11,810 nucleotides of DNA, taken from an uncultured Sphingosinicella sp. (GTDB lineage: Bacteria; Pseudomonadota; Alphaproteobacteria; Sphingomonadales; Sphingomonadaceae). The stretch covers positions 1 through 11,810 of the forward strand of contig CAMPIH010000061.1 of the NCBI GenBank assembly GCA_946886275.1, given 5' to 3'. Of this stretch, positions 5,801 through 11,810 are shown piece by piece; position 1 is the stretch's first letter, and each line of letters starts with the position of its first letter. The notes beneath the pieces were generated by a model that had not been told where the DNA came from, did not search any database, and worked only from the letters and a program-made list of their open reading frames with translations. Made by a program: the position numbers and the translations under genes.

Positions 5801-6871
5801 TTGGATAGAGCCGAGAACGTGTTGAAAGGCAAGCCGAACCTGCGCGCCGAGCTGGAACGCCAAGCGATGGAGCTGGGCTTTTCCGCGTTCGGAATCGCGC
5901 GCTCCGACGCCGCCCCGAAAAGCGCGGAGCGGCTCCGCGCCTGGCTTGCCGACGGCTGTCATGGCGACATGATCTGGATGGAAGAAAGCGCCGATCGGAG
6001 AGGTTCGCCGGCCGGCCTCTGGCCCGACGTGAAGAGCGTGATCTGCCTGGGCATGAGCTACGCTCCGGGATCGGACCCGCTCGCGCTTGCGGGAAGCCCG
6101 CATCTGGGGCGGATCTCGGTCTATGCCCAGGGGGCGGACTATCACGATCTGATCAAGAAGGCGCTCAAGGCGCTGGCGCGCTGGCTGGTCGCGGAGGCGG
6201 GCTGCGATCTCAAGGTCTTCGTCGACACCGCGCCGGTGATGGAGAAGCCGCTGGCCGAGGCCGCCGGCCTGGGGTGGCAGGGCAAGCACACCAATCTCGT
6301 CAGCCGCCGGGACGGCAGCTGGCTGTTCCTCGGCGCGATCTACACCAATATCGCGCTCGATCCGGACCCGCCCCATGCGTCGCGCTGCGGCAGCTGCACG
6401 GCCTGTCTCGACGCCTGTCCGACCGACGCCTTCCCGGCCCCGTTCCAGCTCGATGCCCGGCGCTGCATCTCCTATCTCACGATCGAGCATAAGGGGCCGA
6501 TCCCGATGGAGCTGAGGGAGAAGATCGGCAATCGAATCTATGGCTGCGACGATTGCCTGGCGGTCTGCCCCTGGAACCGGTTCGCGGCGTCGGCGCGGGC
6601 GAACAGGGCCTTCCTGCCGCGGGCGGAACTGGCCGCGCCGGAACTGGGCGATCTTCTGGCCCTCGACGATCCGGGATTTCGAAAGGTCTTCGCCGGATCG
6701 CCGATCAAGCGGATCGGACGCAACCGGATGGTCCGGAACGCCGCGATCGCCGCCGGCAATAGCGGCAGGCCCGAGCTCGCCGCCCGACTTCGCCCCCTCG
6801 TTTCCGATGCCGATCCGGTCGTCGCCGAAGCGGCTTCGTGGGCGCTCGATCGCCTCGAGAAGCAGGCCTAA
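5801..6871 (+). CDS. queG: Epoxyqueuosine reductase QueG
   Basis: The 356-residue enzyme carries out the last step of queuosine synthesis in tRNA, reducing epoxyqueuosine to queuosine with cobalamin and two [4Fe-4S] clusters. The N-terminal DUF1730/cobalamin-binding region (about 15-190) contains VDTAPVMEKPLAEAAGLGW (141-159), with the family's catalytic Asp at 142. Eight cluster cysteines are present: C196, C199, C202 and C206 (CGSCTACLDACPTD), C222, and C249, C252 and C256 (CDDCLAVCPWN). A short HEAT-like tail (305-352) follows. The start is uncertain: TTG 5801 has GAAGGA only two bases upstream, while GTG 5819 or TTG 5822 would trim 6-7 residues. The TAA stop overlaps the stop of the convergent lipoprotein gene. 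queA and tgt are not in the window. Confidence 0.95.
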   Translation: MDRAENVLKGKPNLRAELERQAMELGFSAFGIARSDAAPKSAERLRAWLADGCHGDMIWMEESADRRGSPAGLWPDVKSVICLGMSYAPGSDPLALAGSPHLGRISVYAQGADYHDLIKKALKALARWLVAEAGCDLKVFVDTAPVMEKPLAEAAGLGWQGKHTNLVSRRDGSWLFLGAIYTNIALDPDPPHASRCGSCTACLDACPTDAFPAPFQLDARRCISYLTIEHKGPIPMELREKIGNRIYGCDDCLAVCPWNRFAASARANRAFLPRAELAAPELGDLLALDDPGFRKVFAGSPIKRIGRNRMVRNAAIAAGNSGRPELAARLRPLVSDADPVVAEAASWALDRLEKQA

Positions 6872-7248
6872 CGCGTCTGCTGCTGAGCCGTCAGCGCGGC
6901 GACGCAGGACGCTCGGTCCATGTCGCGGCCGTCGGGCAGCCGGGCATCGACATGAGTGACGACCGCTTCGCCGCCGCTGCGGGGCGGATAGAGATAGGCG
7001 TCGAGGACGCAGGCGGGGCCGAGGAACTGAAGCTTCCGGGCCGCGCCTTCGCGAACGTCCAGGCCGGGCTGGCCGAGCAGGCCGACCAGGCCGCGCGCAT
7101 TCCGGCCCATCACGCTTTCCAGTCCCTGGATCGTGTAGCTCGGCGCCGGCGGCTGGCCGGCCGGCGGAACCGGTCGATCCGATACCGGCGAAACACAGCC
7201 GGCGAGCGAGGCTGCGGCCATCACGGCCAGCCCGAATTTCACTCTCAA
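6868..7248 (-). CDS. Small outer-membrane or periplasmic lipoprotein of unknown function
   Basis: The frame is open up to 7314, but TTG at 7248 is preferred because GGGGGA lies six bases upstream and it opens directly into a lipoprotein signal. That gives 126 residues with lipobox LAGC at 15-18 (lipidated Cys18). GTG at 7242 is an alternative, two codons later. The linker (19-38) is proline-rich. The mature domain contains [24 protein letters not shown] and a hydrophobic strand around CVLDAYLY (80-87), a pattern reminiscent of small OmlA/SmpA-like lipoproteins. Cys80 and Cys115 could form a disulfide. The C-terminus ends in a glutamine run (QQQTR). Its TAG stop overlaps the queG stop (CTAA at 6868-6871). 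The specific function is unknown. Confidence 0.75.
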   Translation of the reverse strand: MRVKFGLAVMAAASLAGCVSPVSDRPVPPAGQPPAPSYTIQGLESVMGRNARGLVGLLGQPGLDVREGAARKLQFLGPACVLDAYLYPPRSGGEAVVTHVDARLPDGRDMDRASCVAALTAQQQTR

Positions 7249-7376
7249 TGTTCTTCCCCCATGGCGATCGCAGGAATCACGAAAACGGAAGCGCGGCAAG
7301 CCGATGCGGTACAAATCGGCAGGTCCGAACGATCCTTTGCTCCCACCGATCGCCGAATCGGGCTAGGAGAAGCGGC

Positions 7377-7802
7377 ATGAACTCGCTCCCGCCCTTCCAT
7401 CTCGCCTTCCCCGTCCACGATCTCGCCGAAGCCCGCGCTTTCTATGGCGGCCTTCTCGGCTGCGAAGAAGGCCGAAGCTCCGATCAATGGATCGATTTCG
7501 ACTTCTTCGGTCATCAGATCGTCACTCATCTCGATCCCGAGCTTCGCCCTCGCCGCCACTCCAATCCCGTCGACGGCCATGACGTGCCGGTCCCGCATTT
7601 CGGCGCGGTGCTGCCGATGCCCGAGTGGGAAAAGCTGGCGCGACGCCTTGAGGAAGCCGGTACGGCCTTCGTCATCGCGCCGACCGTGCGGTTCCGAGGC
7701 CAGCCCGGCGAGCAGGCGACGATGTTCTTCCTCGACCCCTCCGGCAATGCGCTCGAATTCAAGGCGATGAACGACCCGGCCAATCTCTTCGCGAAACAAT
7801 AG
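7377..7802 (+). CDS. VOC family protein with intact metal ligands (glyoxalase/dioxygenase-like)
   Basis: This 141-residue protein starts at ATG 7377 behind AGGAG (7365-7369); the longer open frame from 7248 has no such site. It is a single VOC domain: [22 protein letters not shown] (7-28), then HFGAVL (74-79) opening the second half, and [12 protein letters not shown] (118-129) at the end. His8, His74 and Glu127 sit at the three usual metal positions, so metal binding and catalysis are plausible. [18 protein letters not shown] (34-51) is typical of a VOC subgroup of uncharacterised proteins. Lyase, isomerase and extradiol dioxygenase activities are all possible, and the substrate is unknown. 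The gene converges on the flavin reductase gene with a 14-base gap. Confidence 0.88.
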   Translation: MNSLPPFHLAFPVHDLAEARAFYGGLLGCEEGRSSDQWIDFDFFGHQIVTHLDPELRPRRHSNPVDGHDVPVPHFGAVLPMPEWEKLARRLEEAGTAFVIAPTVRFRGQPGEQATMFFLDPSGNALEFKAMNDPANLFAKQ

Positions 7803-7816
7803 GGGCTTCCCCAGGC

Positions 7817-8308
7817 TCAATCGTCCACGCTCAAATAGCGGCCGTTGAGATAGAGCAAGGGATGGACGTCGTCGCGGACGACCACTTCCTCGACCAGCCC
7901 GATGAAGATGCTGTGAGTGCCGAAGGCATGGCTGTCGATCCGCCGGCAGCGGATCGCCGCCTGGGCGTCGATCAGCCGAGGCGGCGTGACGCAATCATTC
8001 TCCCAGCCGCTGGCGAAGCGAAGCCCGTGCTGGGCGCGATCGGCGAACATGTTGGCGATCGCCTGCTGATCGCGGTGGAGGACGTTGACCCCGAAATAAG
8101 CGGCATCCTCCATCTTGGCGTGAACGAAGGCCGCGCGGTTGATGCAGACGAGAAGGCTCGGCGGGTCCATCGAGATCGGGGAAACCGCCGTCGCCGTGAT
8201 TCCGAACGGCTGACCCTCGACGCAGATCGAGATGACGTTGACGGTCGAGGCGACCCGCCGCATCGCGTCGCGGAAGCGGCCGGGCAGTGGCAGGTCCTGA
8301 TCGGTCAT
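7817..8308 (-). CDS. Flavin reductase family protein (HpaC-like, FMN-binding split barrel)
   Basis: The 163-residue protein starts at ATG 8308, whose ATGA overlaps the stop of the HutG-like gene; the open frame extends further upstream but only inside that gene. The fold is the flavin_reduct split barrel, shown by FRDAMRRVASTVNVIS (12-27), FGITATAVSPISMDPPSLLVCINR (35-58), YFGVNVL (71-77) and HSIFIGLVEEV with PLLYLNGRY (150-158). Such proteins reduce FMN or FAD with NAD(P)H for a partner monooxygenase. No monooxygenase is in the window. Its tight coupling to a histidine-degradation gene is not expected from the known hut pathway. It could instead be an independent flavin-binding protein of the same fold. 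Confidence 0.88.
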   Translation of the reverse strand: MTDQDLPLPGRFRDAMRRVASTVNVISICVEGQPFGITATAVSPISMDPPSLLVCINRAAFVHAKMEDAAYFGVNVLHRDQQAIANMFADRAQHGLRFASGWENDCVTPPRLIDAQAAIRCRRIDSHAFGTHSIFIGLVEEVVVRDDVHPLLYLNGRYLSVDD

Positions 8309-9180
8309 CCGCGCGCCTCGAAGCCCGCCAGAACCTCGCAGACCCAGCGCGCGGCAGTGAGGGCGGTCGTGTCGCCGACGTCGAGGCTTGGATCGAACTC
8401 GGTCAAATCGACCAGCTTCACCCTCGGATCGGAGGCGAGATAGCGGGCGGCGTCGAAGAACATCCGCGCCGGCATGCCTCCCGGGCGGGCGCCCGGCGCG
8501 CCCGGGCACTGGGCGCGGTCGATCACGTCGATGTCGAAGTCGACGATGATCGCCTCGACATGGGCAAGGCGCTCGAGCGCGTCGTCGAGAACCAGGAAGA
8601 TCCCGTCCTCGAGGCATTCGGAAAGAGTGAAGGTGCCGGCGCCAGCGGCCATGACGTCTTCGTGCATCTTCGCGGTGTTGGCGAAAGGGGCGAGGCCGAT
8701 CTGGACCAGGTTGCGGCCCGGCAGGCCATCTTCGAGGAGGCAGCGTATGGGGTTGCCGTTCATCGGCCCACCGTCCGTCTCGCGCATGTCGAAATGGGCG
8801 TCGATCGTGATCAGCCCGACCCGCTCCAGAGGCAGCGCCAGGCCATGGGCGGCAGGACGGGTGACCGCATTGTTGCCGCCGACCAGCAAGGTCAGCTCAT
8901 GGTCCGCGACCGCGCCGCGAACCGCCTCGACGATCGGGCCAAAGCCGTCGGCCGGGGAGATGCCTCGAACGTCGACATCGCCAAGATCCCGAACTCCGAT
9001 TTGGATCTCTTCGCCGGTCTCGAGATCGTAGGTGCTGAACCGCCTGAGCGTCCGCCGAACCGTTTCCGGCGCGAGGTCGCAGCGCCCCGGGGTCACCGAT
9101 CCGGCTTCCATCGGCGCGCCGAGCAAGGCGACCGGCGCCGCTCGGTCGGTGAACAGGTCGGCGATCGATTTCCATGTCAT
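8305..9180 (-). CDS. hutG: Arginase/ureohydrolase family protein, probable formimidoylglutamase
   Basis: This 291-residue protein has the arginase fold. Metal motifs are DAHFD (127-131: Asp127, His129, Asp131) and DFDID (214-218: Asp216, Asp218), with Glu261 in TEFDPS near the substrate site. The first motif, normally GGDH or GGGH, reads GGNNAVT (101-107), so Asn104 replaces a manganese-binding His. Position opposite hutI and hutU supports hydrolysis of N-formimino-L-glutamate to glutamate and formamide, the last step of that branch of histidine degradation. An agmatinase-like activity, or action on another guanidino or formimino compound, cannot be excluded from sequence alone. ATG 9180 has only a weak ribosome-binding site, and a possible promoter ends 8 bases before it. 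It overlaps the flavin reductase gene by 4 bases at its 3' end. Confidence 0.85.
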   Translation of the reverse strand: MTWKSIADLFTDRAAPVALLGAPMEAGSVTPGRCDLAPETVRRTLRRFSTYDLETGEEIQIGVRDLGDVDVRGISPADGFGPIVEAVRGAVADHELTLLVGGNNAVTRPAAHGLALPLERVGLITIDAHFDMRETDGGPMNGNPIRCLLEDGLPGRNLVQIGLAPFANTAKMHEDVMAAGAGTFTLSECLEDGIFLVLDDALERLAHVEAIIVDFDIDVIDRAQCPGAPGARPGGMPARMFFDAARYLASDPRVKLVDLTEFDPSLDVGDTTALTAARWVCEVLAGFEARG

Positions 9181-9183
9181 GCC

Positions 9184-9199
9184 ATGGCTCTATAGCCAC
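9184..9199. promoter_or_regulatory. Palindromic site I, candidate hut operator
   Basis: TGGCT-CTAT-AGCCA is a perfect palindrome with five-base arms (9185-9198) inside the wider pattern ATGGCTCTATAGCCAC. It starts 4 bases upstream of the hutG start codon and covers TATAGA (- strand), a possible -10 box for hutG. It resembles site II at 11 of 16 positions, and one pair of differences is exchanged symmetrically between the arms. Confidence 0.45.
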
Positions 9200-9206
9200 C
9201 CGGCCC

Positions 9207-9222
9207 ATGGGTGTAGACCCAT
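9207..9222. promoter_or_regulatory. Palindromic site II, candidate hut operator
   Basis: ATGGGT-GTAG-ACCCAT is a perfect palindrome with six-base arms. Its centre lies 23 bases from the centre of site I. On the - strand it covers TCTACA, a possible -35 box placed 17 bases from the TATAGA in site I. Dimeric GntR-family regulators such as HutC bind palindromes of this size, but the regulator gene is not in the window. Confidence 0.5.
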
Positions 9223-9317
9223 TAGCCGCAACCGGCGCGTCGGAACGGCGCAGCAGCCGGCGCGGCGGGACGATCGGGCCGTTGTCCGTGATCGGTCCAC
9301 GCCCTAAGAGGCGGATC

Positions 9318-10529
9318 ATGTGGGACCGGCTGCTCGTCGACTGCAATATCGCGACCATGGATCCGGACGTGCCCGGGGCCTTCGGCGCGATCGAGAATGG
9401 CGCGATCGGGATCCAGGACGGCCGGATCGTCCGGGTAGGCCGGCGTACCGAGCTTGCCGGCTACAAGGCGAAAAAGGTGGAGCCGCTCGACGGCGCCTGG
9501 GTGACCCCGGGCCTCGTCGATTGCCACACCCATCTGGTGTTCGGCGGCAATCGGTCGGCCGAGTTCGAGCAGAGGCTGGGGGGCGCGAGCTACGAGGAGA
9601 TCGCCCGCTCCGGCGGCGGAATCGCCTCGACCGTCCGGGCGACCCGCGAGGCCTCGCTCGAGGCGCTGATCCAACAATCGCGGCCGCGCCTTCAGGCGCT
9701 GATGCGCGGCGGCGTCACCACCGTCGAGATCAAGTCGGGCTACGGACTCGACATCCAGTCCGAGCTGAAGATGCTTGGAGCGGCGCGGGCGCTCGGGCAG
9801 GAGGAGAAGGTCCGGGTCGAGACCACCTTGCTCGCCCTCCACGCCTTGCCGCCGGAATATCGCGACCGCCGCGAGGACTATGTCCGGCTCGCCATCGACA
9901 GCATCCTTCCCGCGGTGACCGAGCTCGATCTCGCCACCGCCGTCGACGCTTTTTGCGAGGGAATCGGCTTCACGCCGGACGAGGTGCGCGCCTATTTCGA
10001 CGCGGCGAGCGATCTCGGCCTCAAGGTGAAGCTCCACGCCGAGCAATTGAGCAATCTCCACGGCGCCGCGCTTGCCGCCGACTATGATGCGCTTTCGGCC
10101 GATCATCTCGAGCATGTCGACGAAGCCGGAATCCTGGCGATGGCCGGCGCCGGGATGGTGGCGGTGCTGCTTCCTGGAGCCTATTACGCACTCGGCGAGA
10201 CCCGGGCTCCGCCAATCGAGCTTCTTCGCCGCCACGGCGTTCCGATGGCGGTCGCCACCGACTGCAATCCCGGCACCTCGCCTTTGCTTTCGCCGACCCT
10301 GATCCTCAACATGGCCTGCACCCTGTTCCGACTGACCCCCGAAGAAGCGCTGGCTGGGATGACTCGTGAAGCCGCCCGAGCACTCGGCCTCGGCGCGGAA
10401 ACCGGGACGATCGCGGCCGGCAAATCGGCGGACCTGTGCGTCTGGCGGATCGGCCGGCCGGCGGAGCTCTGCTACTGGATCGGCCTGCCCGGCCCGGAGC
10501 GGCGGATCTTCGCCGGTCAGGACTCTTGA
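9318..10529 (+). CDS. hutI: Imidazolonepropionase
   Basis: This 403-residue amidohydrolase opens 4-imidazolone-5-propionate to N-formimino-L-glutamate, the third step of histidine degradation, in the cytoplasm. Length and motifs match the family: metal ligands His70 and His72 ([10 protein letters not shown], 68-77), [10 protein letters not shown] (136-145), His240 (KLHAEQLS), His263 and Asp315 ([10 protein letters not shown], 313-322). The C-terminal composite beta domain carries [14 protein letters not shown] (363-376). ATG 9318 is chosen because AAGAGG (9306-9311) precedes it and the protein starts in register with family members; the upstream open frame back to 9174 runs through the palindromic operator region. 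hutU follows 76 bases downstream on the same strand. Confidence 0.96.
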   Translation: MWDRLLVDCNIATMDPDVPGAFGAIENGAIGIQDGRIVRVGRRTELAGYKAKKVEPLDGAWVTPGLVDCHTHLVFGGNRSAEFEQRLGGASYEEIARSGGGIASTVRATREASLEALIQQSRPRLQALMRGGVTTVEIKSGYGLDIQSELKMLGAARALGQEEKVRVETTLLALHALPPEYRDRREDYVRLAIDSILPAVTELDLATAVDAFCEGIGFTPDEVRAYFDAASDLGLKVKLHAEQLSNLHGAALAADYDALSADHLEHVDEAGILAMAGAGMVAVLLPGAYYALGETRAPPIELLRRHGVPMAVATDCNPGTSPLLSPTLILNMACTLFRLTPEEALAGMTREAARALGLGAETGTIAAGKSADLCVWRIGRPAELCYWIGLPGPERRIFAGQDS

Positions 10530-10605
10530 CGGCAAACCGCCATCGCCCTTGCGGCCCGATGCCGGCGGAGCGATAGCGAGCCGACATCCGCCAGAGGGGA
10601 CGAAA

Positions 10606-11810
10606 TTGCCTTCGAGAAGAGACAATCGACGCCATATCCAGGCTCCGACCGGGCCGGAGCTGAGCTGCCGCAGCTGGACCACCGAGGCGGCGATGCGGAT
10701 GCTGATGAACAATCTCGATCCCGATGTCGCGGAGGCACCGGAAGAGCTTGTCGTCTATGGCGGCATCGGGCGCGCCGCACGCGACTGGGAGAGCTTCGAC
10801 GCGATCGTCTCGAGCCTGAAGCGGCTCGAGGAGGACCAGACCCTGCTCGTCCAGTCAGGCAAGCCGGTCGGGATCTTCCGAACCCATGCGGATGCGCCGC
10901 GGGTACTGATCGCCAATTCGAACCTGGTTCCGAAATGGGCGACGTGGGACCATTTCCACGAATTGGATCGCAAGGGGCTGATGATGTACGGCCAGATGAC
11001 GGCCGGCTCCTGGATCTATATCGGCACCCAGGGCATCGTCCAGGGCACCTACGAGACGTTCGTCGAGATGGGCCGCCAGCATCATCGAGGCGATCTTCGC
11101 GGCAAGTGGATTCTCACCGCCGGCCTCGGCGGAATGGGCGGCGCACAGCCGCTCGCGGCGGTGATGGCGGGAGCGCATTGCATCGCCGTCGAATGCCAGG
11201 AGAGCCGGATCGAGAAACGGCTCGAGACCCGCTATCTCGACCGGCGCGCTTCCACCATCGACGAGGCGCTCGAAATCATCAAGTCGGCGGACCGGCCGAT
11301 CTCGGTCGGACTGCTCGGCAATGCCGCCGAGATATTGCCGGAGATGGTGGAGCGCGGGATCAGGCCCGACGCCGTCACCGACCAGACCTCCGCCCACGAT
11401 CCGGTGAACGGCTATTTGCCGATCGGCTGGACCGTCGAGCAATGGATCGAGCAGCGCGAGCGCGATCCCGCCGCGGTGGAGGCCGCCGCGCGCGCCTCGA
11501 TGGCGGTCCATGTCGAGGCGATGCTCGCCTTTCGGGCGATGGGCGTTCCGACCTTCGATTATGGCAACAATATCCGCCAGGTGGCGAGCGACGAGGGGGT
11601 CACCCACGCCTTCGACTTCCCCGGCTTCGTCCCCGCTTATGTCCGCCCGCTCTTCTGCCGCGGAATCGGCCCCTTCCGCTGGTGCGCCCTCTCGGGCGAT
11701 CCCGAGGACATCTATCGGACCGACGCCAAGGTGAAGGCGCTGATCCCCGACGATCCGCACCTTCATCGCTGGCTCGACATGGCGAGGGAGCGGATCGCCT
11801 TCCAGGGCCT
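10606..11810 (+). CDS. hutU: Urocanate hydratase (partial, 3' end outside the window)
   Basis: The first 401 codons of about 555 are present. HutU hydrates urocanate to imidazolonepropionate using tightly bound NAD+. The start is TTG 10606, with AGAGGGGA (10593-10600) upstream and the family-typical opening RRDN...ELSCRSW; no ATG precedes it in frame. Strongly conserved segments follow: MLMNNLDP (32-39), [12 protein letters not shown] (50-61), [12 protein letters not shown] (83-94), [19 protein letters not shown] (126-144), the NAD-binding [12 protein letters not shown] (171-182), TDQTSAHDP (258-266) and FDYGNNIRQ (317-325). The sequence stops at FQG, just before the conserved region expected to carry the active-site cysteine. 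The gene is intact as far as seen. It lies 76 bases after hutI and probably shares its transcript; hutH may follow. Confidence 0.96.
   Translation, partial: MPSRRDNRRHIQAPTGPELSCRSWTTEAAMRMLMNNLDPDVAEAPEELVVYGGIGRAARDWESFDAIVSSLKRLEEDQTLLVQSGKPVGIFRTHADAPRVLIANSNLVPKWATWDHFHELDRKGLMMYGQMTAGSWIYIGTQGIVQGTYETFVEMGRQHHRGDLRGKWILTAGLGGMGGAQPLAAVMAGAHCIAVECQESRIEKRLETRYLDRRASTIDEALEIIKSADRPISVGLLGNAAEILPEMVERGIRPDAVTDQTSAHDPVNGYLPIGWTVEQWIEQRERDPAAVEAAARASMAVHVEAMLAFRAMGVPTFDYGNNIRQVASDEGVTHAFDFPGFVPAYVRPLFCRGIGPFRWCALSGDPEDIYRTDAKVKALIPDDPHLHRWLDMARERIAFQG

Noticed and set aside
7249..7376. 128-base divergent gap between the lipoprotein and second VOC gene searched for promoters or operators
   Set aside because: Only weak box-like matches were found (for example TTGCCG-N17-TTCCTG on the - strand), with no palindrome or repeat strong enough to list.
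7802..7812. GGGG-CTT-CCCC hairpin between the VOC and flavin reductase genes
   Set aside because: The stem is only four base pairs and no T-run follows on either strand, so it is not a convincing terminator.
10530..10605. 76-base hutI-hutU gap searched for a separate promoter, operator or small gene
   Set aside because: It has no copy of the paired palindrome, no convincing promoter boxes and no open frame with a start; hutU probably reads through from hutI.
9222..10712. 496-codon open frame on the - strand
   Set aside because: It is antisense to hutI and the start of hutU, both firmly identified.
1..11810. Search for CRISPR arrays, tRNA or rRNA genes, insertion sequences and integrase genes
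   Set aside because: No spaced direct repeats, RNA gene cores, transposase or recombinase motifs, or terminal inverted repeats were seen.

Overview
The window looks like chromosomal DNA of a GC-rich alphaproteobacterium, most likely a member of the Sphingomonadales. This is inferred from the strong GC bias at third codon positions, the Ala/Arg/Glu-rich proteins, the hut gene arrangement and the promoter-like leaders; no rRNA or marker gene is present to prove it. Gene density is high, with many stop/start overlaps, and there are no insertion sequences, CRISPR arrays, tRNAs or rRNAs. No stretch of 300 bases lacks a gene.

Region 1 (1-1066, + strand): the last codons of a gene that resembles a LytTR-type DNA-binding regulator, then a 92-residue small exported protein, then a 229-residue exported protein. 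The larger protein ends in three 11-residue repeats and has a candidate general-stress (EcfG-type) promoter in front of it. Region 2 (1127-3579, + strand): a PEP mutase/isocitrate lyase superfamily enzyme, a membrane-bound class III adenylate cyclase with a complete active site, and a VOC (glyoxalase-fold) protein whose start overlaps the cyclase stop.

Region 3 (3583-5792, - strand): a two-gene ABC-2 exporter of the NatA/NatB type, ATPase then permease, overlapping by 4 bases. Region 4 (5801-7802): queG (epoxyqueuosine reductase, + strand), divergent from the ABC operon; a small lipoprotein on the - strand whose stop overlaps the queG stop; and a second VOC protein on the + strand with intact metal ligands.

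Region 5 (7817-11810): histidine degradation. hutI (imidazolonepropionase) and hutU (urocanase, cut by the window end) run on the + strand. A divergent - strand operon carries an arginase-fold formimidoylglutamase (HutG-like) overlapping by 4 bases with an HpaC-type flavin reductase. HutU converts urocanate to imidazolonepropionate, HutI opens the ring to N-formiminoglutamate, and the HutG-like enzyme would release glutamate and formamide. hutH is not in the window and may lie further downstream. The 137-base gap between hutG and hutI holds two related 16-base palindromes 23 bases apart, the best candidate for a hut operator and the most notable non-coding signal here. I see no clearly new multi-gene system. 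The less ordinary points are that operator pair, the Asn in place of the first metal-binding His of the HutG-like protein, and the flavin reductase coupled to it.
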